Shown here one piece after another: positions 1 to 8,253 of a stretch of DNA of 64,000 nt (position 1 is the first letter of the stretch; every line of letters starts with the position of its first letter). The notes beneath the pieces are model-generated. The model saw nothing but the letters and a program-made list of their open reading frames with translations. It made no database searches and was not told where the DNA came from. Both the position numbers and the translations under genes were made by a program. Source of the DNA: Amycolatopsis jejuensis (lineage in GTDB: Bacteria > Actinomycetota > Actinomycetes > Mycobacteriales > Pseudonocardiaceae); assembly GCF_000717335.1 (NCBI RefSeq), contig NZ_JNYZ01000011.1, forward strand, positions 186,001 to 250,000, written 5' to 3'.

Positions 1-1820
1 GGATACACCGAGGCAGACCAGCCGTCCGGACCGTCCGAAGGAGACACCACCCGTGGCTCAGCACCGATCGAGGCAGCCAGATGTGTGCTGAGTCCAGCCG
101 CATGCGCGGTAATCGCCGTGGCTCCGGACGCGGTCAGTGCCGTGACGGCAAAGCCCTTGCCTTGCGGTTCCACCTTTACCACCGCCGGGTCGTACTCCAG
201 CTTCACATCCGACGGCTCCACCCAGGTTCCATAGCCATCCCCGTCGTAGCCGTACACCTGGAATTCGCCGCGCGCGCCCGCCCCGGAGAGCGCGACCTGC
301 GCGGTGCTCGTCCCCAGCCGGACCGGCTCGCCCAGTACGGTCAGAGTGACCTGCCCGCGAGCTTTTCCCTGGCGGGCAACGACATCGACGTCCGTCCTGC
401 CGAAGCCGGGATGCGCGGTGAAAACGTTGTCCGTCACAGTGCCCCGGAACGGCTTCGAGGTCGTCCACCGCGGGTCGGCGGCCACTGCGGCGCCGGTCTC
501 GTCGTGCCCGTGAGCGACCAGCGCCCGGCTCAGTCCGGACAGCACCCGGGCCGAGTCCGCGCCATCCTGGCCCGGCGCAGGCGCGAACCCGGTCAACCGC
601 CCGCTGCCGGGCACGGTCGCGACGCCGATTCCGTTGGGTACCACGCGTTCGTACCCGTCCGACGGCGAGTTCCGCACCGTCGGCGCTGGCGCGCCCTCGT
701 CTCGCGCGAGCAGGGTCGACGAGCCGCCGCCGTCGAGGTTGATCGCGTCGTCGGCACCGAGCCGTTTGAGCTGACGCGCCATTTCCAGTTCGGTCATGCC
801 GCGGCTGTCCACCTGCCGTCCGTCCACCGTGACCAGCCACATCCGCTTGCCGTCAGCGGAAAACCCGACGCCGGTGCGCGGTGCGAGCGTGACGTCGTCG
901 ACGGGCAGCAGCCGCCCGTCCTTCACCAGCGCCTTGTTCCCGCCGACCGCCATCGCGATCTTCCCGGCATCGGACCGCGGCGCGTACGAAACCCCCATGC
1001 GGTCACCGATGTGCAACGCCGACAGCGCATCCGCACCCGTCTCGCGGCCGAGCAACACTGTGGCACCGGCCGGAATCGGACCGTCCGCGGGCTGGCTGCG
1101 CATCTGGGTCACGAGGCCGTCTCGCACCTCCACCTCGACGACCCGCTCCGCGCCCGCCACCGAAGTCGTCCGCGCCGACGCTCCCCACAGCGGCGTGTAC
1201 ACCCCGAGTGCGTCCTTCCCGAGCACCGGGCTGTTGAAGTTCGTCGCCGGGACGACCCGTCCGTCCGGCAGCGTGACCGACGCTTCGAGGAAGATGTCGG
1301 CGAGTTTCGCGCGGCCCTCATCGGTGATGGCAGCGGTCGTGTTGTGCCCCGCCGCAGGCGCGGTCTGCAGCTGACCGTGGTCGATGCCGACGCCGATCGG
1401 CGCGCCGGTGGCGTTGATGTCGAAGAAGTCCCCGTTCACCCCTGCGACGGCGCCGGTGCGCGCGACCTGCTGCGACAGCGGTGTGCGGGCGGAAACCGTG
1501 CCCGGGCTGAGGTACGTGGGCTGGAGGACCTTGCTGGTGAGGTCGACGCTCAGGGCGTCGCCGCGGATCCAGCCTTTGGGGTCGAAGCGGTCGAACTGGG
1601 TGAGGTTCAGGCCGGGGGCGACGGCGGTGGTGGAACTGCTGGTCTGCAGGCCGTCGTCGGCAGTCGGGCCAGCAGCAGAGATCGGCGCCTCGCGGGCCGA
1701 GGACGCGGCGGGCGCGCTTTCGACCGGCGGCGTGCCGAGCGGAGCGGCCAGCGGGTCGGCGTTCGCTGGTGCGGCCAGCGGAATCACCAGCAGGATGCTG
1801 AGCAGCAGAGCTCTCTTCAC
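1..1820 (-). CDS. secreted phosphodiester glycosidase family protein (3' end outside window)
   Basis: An open frame of 606 codons runs from a GTG at 1820 off the left edge of the window. Residues 1-21 form a signal peptide ending in an Ala-rich cleavage region, so the product is exported. The phosphodiester glycosidase (NAGPA/DUF2233-like) domain is recognised by GVNGDFFD (127-134), RTGVGFS (315-321) and NLDGGGSST (361-369). Family members hydrolyse sugar phosphodiesters, for example on glycans. A beta-sandwich-like segment follows near the window edge. I chose the GTG because the signal peptide begins there. Substrate and the missing C-terminal domains cannot be stated. Confidence 0.8.
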   Translation of the reverse strand, partial: MKRALLLSILLVIPLAAPANADPLAAPLGTPPVESAPAASSAREAPISAAGPTADDGLQTSSSTTAVAPGLNLTQFDRFDPKGWIRGDALSVDLTSKVLQPTYLSPGTVSARTPLSQQVARTGAVAGVNGDFFDINATGAPIGVGIDHGQLQTAPAAGHNTTAAITDEGRAKLADIFLEASVTLPDGRVVPATNFNSPVLGKDALGVYTPLWGASARTTSVAGAERVVEVEVRDGLVTQMRSQPADGPIPAGATVLLGRETGADALSALHIGDRMGVSYAPRSDAGKIAMAVGGNKALVKDGRLLPVDDVTLAPRTGVGFSADGKRMWLVTVDGRQVDSRGMTELEMARQLKRLGADDAINLDGGGSSTLLARDEGAPAPTVRNSPSDGYERVVPNGIGVATVPGSGRLTGFAPAPGQDGADSARVLSGLSRALVAHGHDETGAAVAADPRWTTSKPFRGTVTDNVFTAHPGFGRTDVDVVARQGKARGQVTLTVLGEPVRLGTSTAQVALSGAGARGEFQVYGYDGDGYGTWVEPSDVKLEYDPAVVKVEPQGKGFAVTALTASGATAITAHAAGLSTHLAASIGAEPRVVSPSDGPDGWSASVY

Positions 1821-1923
1821 CGGAAACCCCCAGGATCGCGGAAATGGCCCAGACCAGCAAAATCCATCGGCGCGACCGCCGGAAGTCCCGCCGGTGAACG
1901 GGACCTGAATGGCGCAGGTCAGC

Positions 1924-2643
1924 TCACGGGGTCATCCGCGCGGCCAGAAACGCCCTCGCGAGCAGCTGGTCACCGGCGATCTCCAGCTCGACATCGGTGC
2001 GATTCCACAGCAGCAACAGCAAATCCTGCGCTGACGCGGCAACCGTGGCGGCCGCGGCCACCGCCGGACCCTCGCCGAGCACCGGCGGCTCCCCCGGCAG
2101 GACCGTCCACGAGTGCCCGGTGTCGGTGGTACGCAAGATGATCGGCTCAGGAAGGGGAGGATCGGTGAGACGCCAGCGCGAAACCCGCGGCAGCATGGTG
2201 CCGAGGACCTCGTCGACGCCGTCCGCGGCAAGCACCGGATCGAGCCGGGCCTTGGGCTGCGCGTCGATCAAGTGCACCGCGGTTTCGTGGACCTGGCGGC
2301 GGAACCAGAACGCCTTCGCCTTCGCCGCGGCGCCGAAAACCCAGCTCCGGTCCGCGGGGTCGGCTTCGGTGAGTGCGTCGAGCAGAATGGCCGCGCTCTC
2401 GGCGTACCACCGCGCGAGGTCCCCGGGCGGCGCAGCGTCGAACTCCTGCGGCTGCAGCTCACCGGTACGCACGATCTCGGCGGCCCACCGGTGCACGTTG
2501 CCGAGGTGGACGACGAGGTCGGCCTTCGTCCAGCCGGCGCAATACGGCACCTGGTCACCGAGGTCGGCGTCGGCTTCGGCGGTGAATGCCGTGGTGAGCG
2601 CACGCAGGTGCGGAAGGTATTGGAGAGGAGGCAGCGCAGTCAC
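1924..2643 (-). CDS. maleylpyruvate isomerase (mycothiol-dependent, DinB-like) family protein
   Basis: This 239-aa protein has the length and layout of the actinobacterial MDMPI/TIGR03083 family. The N-terminal helical DinB-like metal-binding half contains CAGWTKADLVVHLGNVHRW and, later, HETAVHLIDA, which supply the His residues expected to bind a divalent metal. The C-terminal half resembles the MDMPI C-domain. Family members use mycothiol as a thiol cofactor in isomerisation or conjugation. The actual substrate is unknown. It lies just upstream of the phosphodiester glycosidase on the same strand and after a broken XRE regulator gene. A second family member is at 47878-48501. Confidence 0.8.
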   Translation of the reverse strand: MTALPPLQYLPHLRALTTAFTAEADADLGDQVPYCAGWTKADLVVHLGNVHRWAAEIVRTGELQPQEFDAAPPGDLARWYAESAAILLDALTEADPADRSWVFGAAAKAKAFWFRRQVHETAVHLIDAQPKARLDPVLAADGVDEVLGTMLPRVSRWRLTDPPLPEPIILRTTDTGHSWTVLPGEPPVLGEGPAVAAAATVAASAQDLLLLLWNRTDVELEIAGDQLLARAFLAARMTP

Positions 2644-2652
2644 CGGTCGAGG

Positions 2653-3463
2653 CTAACCGATGCGCTGGGTGCCGAGCACGGACAACAAGCGCAGCGCTTC
2701 CTCCGACGGCGAGCCCGGCGCGGCGGTGTCAGCACGACCTCCTGGTCCCGGTCGGCGATCACGTCGCAGTCCACGACGAGGGTCCCGGCCACCGGACGCC
2801 GGAACGTCTTGCGGAACACCGATTCGACGGCGACGTCGTGCGATGCCCAGAGTTGCGCGAACCTCTCGCTCCCGGCGAGCAGGTCCGCCACGAGGGTGCG
2901 GATTTCGGGATCGTCGGGGTACCTCGCGGCAGTGGCGCGTAGGCGATTCGCTGCGGTACAGGCGAACTCGTCGACCTCCACCAATCCGTACAAGCGCTCC
3001 GGAGCGAGAAACACGCGACGCGGAAGGCAGCGTTCGCGGCGGGACAGCGCGGACAAGTCCTCCAGCAACGCGGCCGCGAGCGGGTTCCACGCGATCACCT
3101 CATACGCCGCCAAGAGCACCATCCCGGCCGTCTGCGGCAGCCGGTCCAGCTGGTCGAGGATGCTGCACCGGACCTCGCGTGACGGCCCGGCCGCAGGCGG
3201 TGGCGAGTTCGTGAAGGTGGTCGCGTTCGACGTCCGAGGCGCAGCGCGCGGGTGAGCCCGGCGAGCACCTCGTTCGACGGCTTCGGGGCGCGGGCCTGTT
3301 CGAGCTGGGTGTAGTACTCGACCGACATGAACGCCAGCTGGGCGACCTCCTCACGGCGGAGCCCAGGGGTACGGCGACGACGTCCGGCGGGCAGCCCGAC
3401 GTCGGCGGGCGTGATGTGTTCGCGCCTGCTGCGCAAGAAGCCCGCCAGCTCTACTCGGTCCAC
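2653..3463 (-). pseudogene. XRE-family regulator with MmyB-like ligand domain, frameshifted
   Basis: The intact family is about 280 aa: an N-terminal XRE helix-turn-helix (here RREHITPADVGLP, GLRREEVAQLAFMSVEYYTQLEQ) and a C-terminal MmyB-like domain (VIAWNPLAAALLEDLS, ending LRLLSVLGTQRIG). Here these pieces lie in different frames. Homology leaves frame near 3238 (after TRALRL), again near 3178 (after CGRAVTR), and shifts once more near 2725 before the natural C-terminus. Three indels make a functional product unlikely. The start GTG (3461-3463) abuts a GTG of the divergent SDR pseudogene, so no promoter room remains. The intact equivalent of this pair is at 53206-54907. Confidence 0.8.
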
Positions 3464-4210
3464 GTGGCCATCTGCGCAGTCGCGGGCGACTCAGCAGCGG
3501 AGCCGGACGCCGGATCGGCGCCGCGGTTGCTCGCTCGGGTAGGGGCGAAGGTCGTGCTCGCTGCACGGACGGAAGCCCAGCTCAAGACGGTGACCGAGGA
3601 AATCCGGTCGGCCGGCGGCGTCGCGGATCATGTGCTGTGCGATCTGGCCGACGCGCGCAGCGTGCAGGCAGCCATCGACCGGGCGGTGGACCTGCACAGC
3701 CGGCTGGACGTCGCGTTCAACAACGGCGCGACGGCCACGCCACCGACTCCACGGGACCAGCTGCCGGAGGCCGATTTCGACCGCATCTACGAGGTGAACC
3801 TGTGTGGTCCGTAGCCGTCGATGGTCGCCGAGGTGAAGGCGATGCGGGCCGGTGGCGGCGGGGCGACCGTGAATACGTCCAGCATCGGCAGCCTGGGCGC
3901 GAACCCGGCGCTATCCGCTTACGGCGCCACGAAACGGGCGCTGAACAGCCTCACCGAAACGGCGGCGGTCACCTACGGCGCGGAGGGAATCCGGGTGAAT
4001 GCGATCGCCCCCGGCGCGACGCTGACCGAAATGATGCAGCAGTGGGAGACGGCAACGCCCGGGGTCATCGCGCAGCTGGTCGGAACCACTCCGCTGGGCC
4101 GGGCAGCCGAACCTGCCGAGGTCGCCGAAGCGGCGGCGTGGCTGCTGAGCGACCGAGCGTCCTACGTGACCGGCGTGGTACTCCGGGTCGACAGCGGCGC
4201 GCAGGTCTAG
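3464..4210 (+). pseudogene. short-chain dehydrogenase/reductase, frameshifted and with internal stop
   Basis: From about 3530 the frame reads as a classical SDR: LLARVGAKVVLAAR, FNNGAT, NTSSIGSLG and the YGATK catalytic motif, ending GVVLRVDSGAQV. The Rossmann TGxxxxIG segment (GAGRRIGAAVAR, about 3495-3530) is in another frame, implying two offsetting indels. A TAG at 3812-3814 stands where the family usually has Trp (VNLCGP-stop-PSMVAEV), a likely TGG to TAG change. Both halves remain in one frame across the stop. Convincing as a dead NAD(P)-dependent oxidoreductase; sequencing error could explain one lesion but hardly all. Confidence 0.85.
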
Positions 4211-4722
4211 AACCGGGTGACCTCGGTGCACGGCACCGCCCTGCGCCCGGCCGCGGCGCGCGGGCCCAGAAGCAGGCGGCCCCGGCGAACGGCACCGCCC
4301 CGTGACCCGACCACGGCACACGGGCCCCGAAAGAGGCGGCCTCGGTGCACGGCACCGCCCTGCGCCCGACCACGGCACACGGGCCCCGAAACAGGTGGCC
4401 TCGGTGCACGGCACCGCCCTGCGCCCGGCCGCGGCGCGCGGGTCCCAAAACAGGTGGCCTCGGCGAACGGCCCGACCCGACCACAACCCACAGGCCCAGA
4501 AACAGGCGGCCTCCGCGAACGGCACCGCCCCGCGATCTCGCCGCGGCGCCCGAGGCTGGAACCCATCTTCCTTCGCGACCGGCGCCGCACCGGCGGCCGA
4601 CGACAGTGCCCAAGCCCAGAAACCGGCATCCTTCACGACCGACGTCGCACTGCCACTCGACGGCGGTGCGCGGGGCCGGAACCAGGCAATCCCCACGACC
4701 AGCACCGCCCGAAGGCGACCTC
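4211..4722. repeat. degenerate ~60-bp tandem array
   Basis: About nine imperfect units follow the dead SDR. The core CGGCACCGCC or a variant of it recurs at about 4231, 4290, 4350, 4409, 4468, 4520, 4580, 4640 and 4700, so spacing is mostly 59-60 bp with one of 52. Because units of 59 and 52 bp break phase, the long open frames here on both strands are better read as a by-product of GC-rich repetition than as protein. I did not find a parent gene for the unit. No other gene was seen in this stretch. Confidence 0.7.
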
Positions 4723-4731
4723 GATACCCAG

Positions 4732-4769
4732 GGAAAACGAACGCCGGGCAGGGAATCCCCCGCCCGGCG
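4732..4769 (-). terminator. intrinsic terminator downstream of ndk
   Basis: On the minus strand an 8-bp perfect GC stem (CGCCGGGC/GCCCGGCG, 4762-4769 and 4742-4749) with a 12-nt loop is followed by TTCGTTTTCCC. It lies 18 bp past the ndk stop codon and matches a rho-independent terminator. Confidence 0.75.
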
Positions 4770-4786
4770 TCCAGGTCAGCCCCGGA

Positions 4787-5197
4787 TCACAGGTCCGGGA
4801 ACCAGAGCTTCAGCTCGCGCTCGGCCGACTCCGGCGAGTCCGAACCGTGCACCAAGTTGTACTGGGTCTCGAGGCCGTAGTCGCCGCGAAGGGTGCCCGG
4901 CGTGGCCTTCTCGACCGGGTCGGTGCCGCCGGCCAGCTGGCGGAACGCGGCGATCGCGCGCGGGCCTTCGACGGCGATCGCGACGACCTGGCCCGACGTG
5001 ATGAACTCCAGCAGATCGCCGAAGAACGAGCGTTCCTTGTGCTCGGCGTAGTGCTCCTCGGCCAGCGAGCGCTCGACGGTGCGCAGCTCCAGCGCGGCCA
5101 GCTTCAGGCCCTTGCGCTCGATGCGCGAGACGACCTCGCCGACGAGGCCGCGCGCGACGCCATCGGGCTTGACGAGGACCAGCGTGCGTTCAGTCAC
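4787..5197 (-). CDS. ndk: nucleoside diphosphate kinase
   Basis: The 136-aa product equals the usual length of actinobacterial Ndk. It transfers the gamma-phosphate between nucleoside triphosphates and diphosphates through a phospho-histidine. The active-site motif is NLVHGSD with His117, and the N-terminal [15 protein letters not shown] is typical. The GTG at 5195-5197 gives [13 protein letters not shown], matching the family N-terminus; an upstream extension would only read antisense sequence. In Mycobacterium ndk follows folC and the DUF4233-type gene; here a GNAT gene and a phosphatase gene separate them. A strong terminator follows. Confidence 0.97.
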   Translation of the reverse strand: MTERTLVLVKPDGVARGLVGEVVSRIERKGLKLAALELRTVERSLAEEHYAEHKERSFFGDLLEFITSGQVVAIAVEGPRAIAAFRQLAGGTDPVEKATPGTLRGDYGLETQYNLVHGSDSPESAERELKLWFPDL

Positions 5198-5265
5198 GAC
5201 GGTGTTTCTCCTTGTGCGAATCCGTGTTATCGGCGCCGAGCCTATCCGACGCCCCCGTCCGTCCC

Positions 5266-6825
5266 TCAGCGGCGCTGCGGCTGCAGCGTTTTCGACCAGA
5301 GCGAGGTGCCGGTGGCGTCCCGGAGGTCGACGGTCAGTGCGCCGCTCGCACCGTCGACGTTCAGCTCCCCGAAATGCTGGAACCCTTGTGCCGGTGAGGT
5401 GTTCGGCGTCGGCGGGGCGTGGACGAACACCGCTTCCGGGCCGAAGGTCGGGTCGAGTTTGTTCGGGCCGAAGGCACCGGCGTTGAGCGGACCGGAGACG
5501 AACTCCCAGAACGGGTCGAAATCCTGGAACGCGGCGCGCTCGGGCGAGTAGTGGTGCGCGGCGGTGTAGTGCACGTCCGCGGTCAGCCAGACGACGTTGC
5601 GTACCCGGCGGCGCTGGATTTCCCGCAGCACCCAGGCCAGTTCCGTCTCGCGGCCGCCGGGTGCGCCGGGCAGGCCGTTCGACACCGCCTCGATGTCCTT
5701 GCCGTCCGGCACGACCAGCCCGATCGGCATGTCCGCCTGCACGATCTTCCACGTCGCGGTGCTGCGGCCGAGCGCGTCGGCGAGCCAGCGGGCCTGCCGG
5801 TCGCCGAGAATGTAGCCGGGTTTGGTCTGGTCCGAGGTGTTGGCGTCGCGGTAGGTGCGCATGTCGAGCACGAACACCTCGACCCGGCTGCCGTAGCGGA
5901 AGCTCCGGTACACCCGGCCGTCCACCGCCTGCCGCTGGTCGATCGGATGCCACTCGTGGAACGCCTGGAACGCCCGCGGCGCGAGGACGTCGGTGCGCTT
6001 TTCGGTGTATTCGGGGCGGTCGTTGAGGATTTCGCCGGGGTACCAGTTGTTCACGACCTCATGATCATCCCACTGGACACAAGCCGGTACCTCCGCGGCG
6101 AAGCGGCGGAAGTGCTCATCCAGCCGGTTGTACGCGTGCTGGCCGCGGAATTCGTCGAGCGTCTCGGCGACTTTCGACTTTTCCGGCGTCACGATGTTGC
6201 GCCACGTCCCACCGCCGGGCAGGGTGACGGTTTCGGTGAGCGGGCCGTCGGCGTACACGGTGTCACCGCTGTGCAGGAAAAGATCGGGACGGCGGCCGGC
6301 CATGGCGGAGAAGATCGTCATACCGCCGAGGGCCTGGTTGATGCCATAGTTCTGGCCGACGACGTCACCGCTCCAGACGATCCGCGTGTCGCTGCGGCCG
6401 ACCGGCGCGGTGGCAAACCGGCCGGACACCGGCTCGCTCGCGCTGCGGCCGTCGAGGTCGACCGCGGTGACGCGGTAGTGGTACTCGGTTCCCGGCGCCA
6501 GCCCGGCCACGCGAACCTTGCCGGTGCCACCGGTCGCGGGCGTGACGACCGCGCCGGGCACCCGGCGGGCGTGCCGGAACGACGGGTCGCGCGCGATCTC
6601 GACGACGAGCCGGGCGGGCCGGTCGGACCGCGACCACACGATGCCGGAGCCGGCGGTCACATCCCCGGATGCGACGCCGTGGGTGAGCACGGGGCGATTC
6701 GGGCGGACGAGCGGGGCGGCGGCAGCGGTGGTGGTGGGGAGCAGGAGGCCGCCAGCCGCTGCCGCTGCCGGTGCGGCGAGGCCGGCTTTGAGCACAGAGC
6801 GGCGGGAAGGGGTCGATTCGGTCAT
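5266..6825 (-). CDS. PhoD-like alkaline phosphatase, Tat-exported
   Basis: A 519-aa metallophosphoesterase of the PhoD family. The N-terminus [20 protein letters not shown] is a twin-arginine signal, so the enzyme is exported folded. A fibronectin-like PhoD_N domain (about 60-155) precedes the catalytic domain, where metal ligands are suggested by [34 protein letters not shown] and [13 protein letters not shown]. PhoD enzymes release phosphate from phosphomonoesters or diesters outside the membrane. I start at the ATG at 6823-6825, directly before the Tat signal. A second, unrelated alkaline phosphatase is at 58213-59415. Confidence 0.9.
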   Translation of the reverse strand: MTESTPSRRSVLKAGLAAPAAAAAGGLLLPTTTAAAAPLVRPNRPVLTHGVASGDVTAGSGIVWSRSDRPARLVVEIARDPSFRHARRVPGAVVTPATGGTGKVRVAGLAPGTEYHYRVTAVDLDGRSASEPVSGRFATAPVGRSDTRIVWSGDVVGQNYGINQALGGMTIFSAMAGRRPDLFLHSGDTVYADGPLTETVTLPGGGTWRNIVTPEKSKVAETLDEFRGQHAYNRLDEHFRRFAAEVPACVQWDDHEVVNNWYPGEILNDRPEYTEKRTDVLAPRAFQAFHEWHPIDQRQAVDGRVYRSFRYGSRVEVFVLDMRTYRDANTSDQTKPGYILGDRQARWLADALGRSTATWKIVQADMPIGLVVPDGKDIEAVSNGLPGAPGGRETELAWVLREIQRRRVRNVVWLTADVHYTAAHHYSPERAAFQDFDPFWEFVSGPLNAGAFGPNKLDPTFGPEAVFVHAPPTPNTSPAQGFQHFGELNVDGASGALTVDLRDATGTSLWSKTLQPQRR

Positions 6826-6859
6826 GGCGGTGGTTGTATCCCGCCACCGCGGCTGACCG

Positions 6860-7434
6860 GCCAACTCCGGCTGGCCGCCGGATGAAGGTTCACTGCGGGC
6901 AGGCTTCGCAGAGCATCTCCAGCTCACCCCAACCAGACACCGGCCAACTCCGACTCGCCGCCAGGACGTTCACTCCGCCGGACATCGCAGGCCATCAGCA
7001 GCACACCCAGCCCAGGCCCAGCCAACTCCGGATCGCCGCCAGACAAGAGTTCACCCCCGCCAGACTTCGCGGACCATCACCAGCACAACCCGGCCAGACG
7101 CCGACCAACTCCGACTCGCGGCCGGATGCAAGGGGCATTCCCGCTGGCTATCGCGGACCACCCGAGCCCGACCCCAAGTCGGCTCCCGCTGGCTGCCGGA
7201 TAGCGGTTCACCGGGCTTCGCGGACCATCACCACAGCTCACCGAAGCAAGATCTCAGCCCACTGGACGAGGGTTCACTCGCGCCGAGCGTCGCGGACCAT
7301 CCAACTCCAGCAGGCCGCCTGGCAAGGGCCACTCCCGCCGAGATTCCCGGACCATCACCTGCTCACCCAAGCCAGATCTCACCCCACCGGACGAAGGTTC
7401 ACTCCCGCCGAGATTGCCGGATCATCTCCAGCTC
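6860..7434 (-). repeat. tandem array of degenerate copies of the GNAT gene 3' end
   Basis: Read on the minus strand, the last codons of the GNAT gene and its stop (GAGCTGGAGATGATCC ... GGCGGGAGTGAACC) recur about seven more times in degraded form. Each unit is about 60-85 bp and carries variants of GATGGTCCGCGAAG, GGCGGGAGTGAAC and CGGAGTTGG. The first unit overlaps the end of the gene itself (7399-7434). Several copies keep the in-register TGA. Nothing else is encoded between the PhoD gene and the GNAT gene. Confidence 0.8.
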
Positions 7435-7827
7435 GTCCGAGTCAGAAGACGGCTGCGGTACAAACCCATGCCGCTCGTACAACGCCTTCGCGTGCTGGTT
7501 ACCTGCGGCGATCCGCAACTCGAGCCGTCCGGCGCCTCGGCCCTCGCTCCATCGGACCATCGCCTGGACCAGCGCATCACCGACGCCCCGGCCTCGCGCA
7601 TCGGGCGTTACCCACATCGACAGCAGCTCGGCCGAATCGCCCGAAAGGTGTCCGCTGACCATGCCTGCGGGGGTGGCGTCGAGGTCGGCCAGGACGTTGA
7701 CCTCACTGAGCCGTGCGCCACCGGGGACGGTCGAGCTGAAGGCGTCCGGAGCTTCGCGCAGCGCGGCCAGGCGGAGTTCACGCCACTCCGCCCAGTCGTT
7801 CCCGCTCAGTTCGCGCACCACGATCAC
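7399..7827 (-). CDS. GNAT-family N-acetyltransferase
   Basis: A 142-aa single-domain GNAT protein. Motif A, which binds the acetyl-CoA pyrophosphate, is LLSMWVTPDARGRGVGDALV at about residues 68-87, followed by the usual ALYERHGFV near the end. Such enzymes acetylate amines on small molecules or proteins; nothing here identifies the acceptor. It starts 39 bp downstream of the DUF4233 gene on the same strand, so it may be co-transcribed with folC. Its last 11 codons and stop form the first unit of the array at 6860-7434. Confidence 0.85.
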   Translation of the reverse strand: MIVVRELSGNDWAEWRELRLAALREAPDAFSSTVPGGARLSEVNVLADLDATPAGMVSGHLSGDSAELLSMWVTPDARGRGVGDALVQAMVRWSEGRGAGRLELRIAAGNQHAKALYERHGFVPQPSSDSDELEMIRQSRRE

Positions 7828-7866
7828 ACTGGGTCCGTCGTCGTGGCCGCGTCGCTGTTACATGGG

Positions 7867-8253
7867 CTAGGGCTGCTGGCTCGGCAACGTCCCCGCAGCC
7901 ATCCGGCGTGCGACGTCCCGGCGCAGCCACAGGAACCACAGGAACGCGGCCAGGAAAAGCACCCCGAGGACGGCAATCGCGGGCAGGGCGATGCCCGTCG
8001 CGATGATGGCCAGTTGCAGGACCAGTACCACCGGCACCGCCCAGACGTGCTTGAGCAGGCCGCACATCACGATCAGCACGACGGCCAGCGCGATCACCGT
8101 CCAGCCGGTGAAGCTCGTGACGCCGCCGCCCAGCTTGGCGACCACCGGCAGGGCCAGCGCGACCGTGATCGCCTCCATGATCAGCGTGCCGGCCAAAACC
8201 CCGCGGAATCCCTTCATCGGGTCCTTCGCCGGGGGTTTGGGGTTCTCGCTCAT
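7867..8253 (-). CDS. DUF4233 membrane protein
   Basis: A 128-aa integral membrane protein with about four hydrophobic segments (roughly residues 18-38, 46-67, 70-90 and 93-112) and a short charged N-terminus. Small DUF4233 proteins are encoded next to folC throughout actinobacteria; their function is not known. The start codon overlaps the folC stop by 4 bp (ATGA), which implies translational coupling with folC. Confidence 0.85.
   Translation of the reverse strand: MSENPKPPAKDPMKGFRGVLAGTLIMEAITVALALPVVAKLGGGVTSFTGWTVIALAVVLIVMCGLLKHVWAVPVVLVLQLAIIATGIALPAIAVLGVLFLAAFLWFLWLRRDVARRMAAGTLPSQQP

Noticed and set aside
81..2141. 686-codon open frame on the plus strand
   Set aside because: It is antisense to the phosphodiester glycosidase and the mycothiol-type gene; the composition is Arg/Pro/Ala noise typical of high-GC shadows.
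3416..3814. Intact short SDR of 132 aa
   Set aside because: It lacks the catalytic Tyr-Lys half, which continues in the same frame after the TAG; this is one broken gene.
4217..5551. 444-codon plus-strand frame with ~20-aa repeats
   Set aside because: Its repeats come from the ~60-bp DNA array, units of 59 and 52 bp break phase, and the frame continues antisense through ndk.
6860..7434. Possible CRISPR array
   Set aside because: Units are imperfect throughout, there is no alternation of constant repeats with unique spacers, and no cas genes are present.
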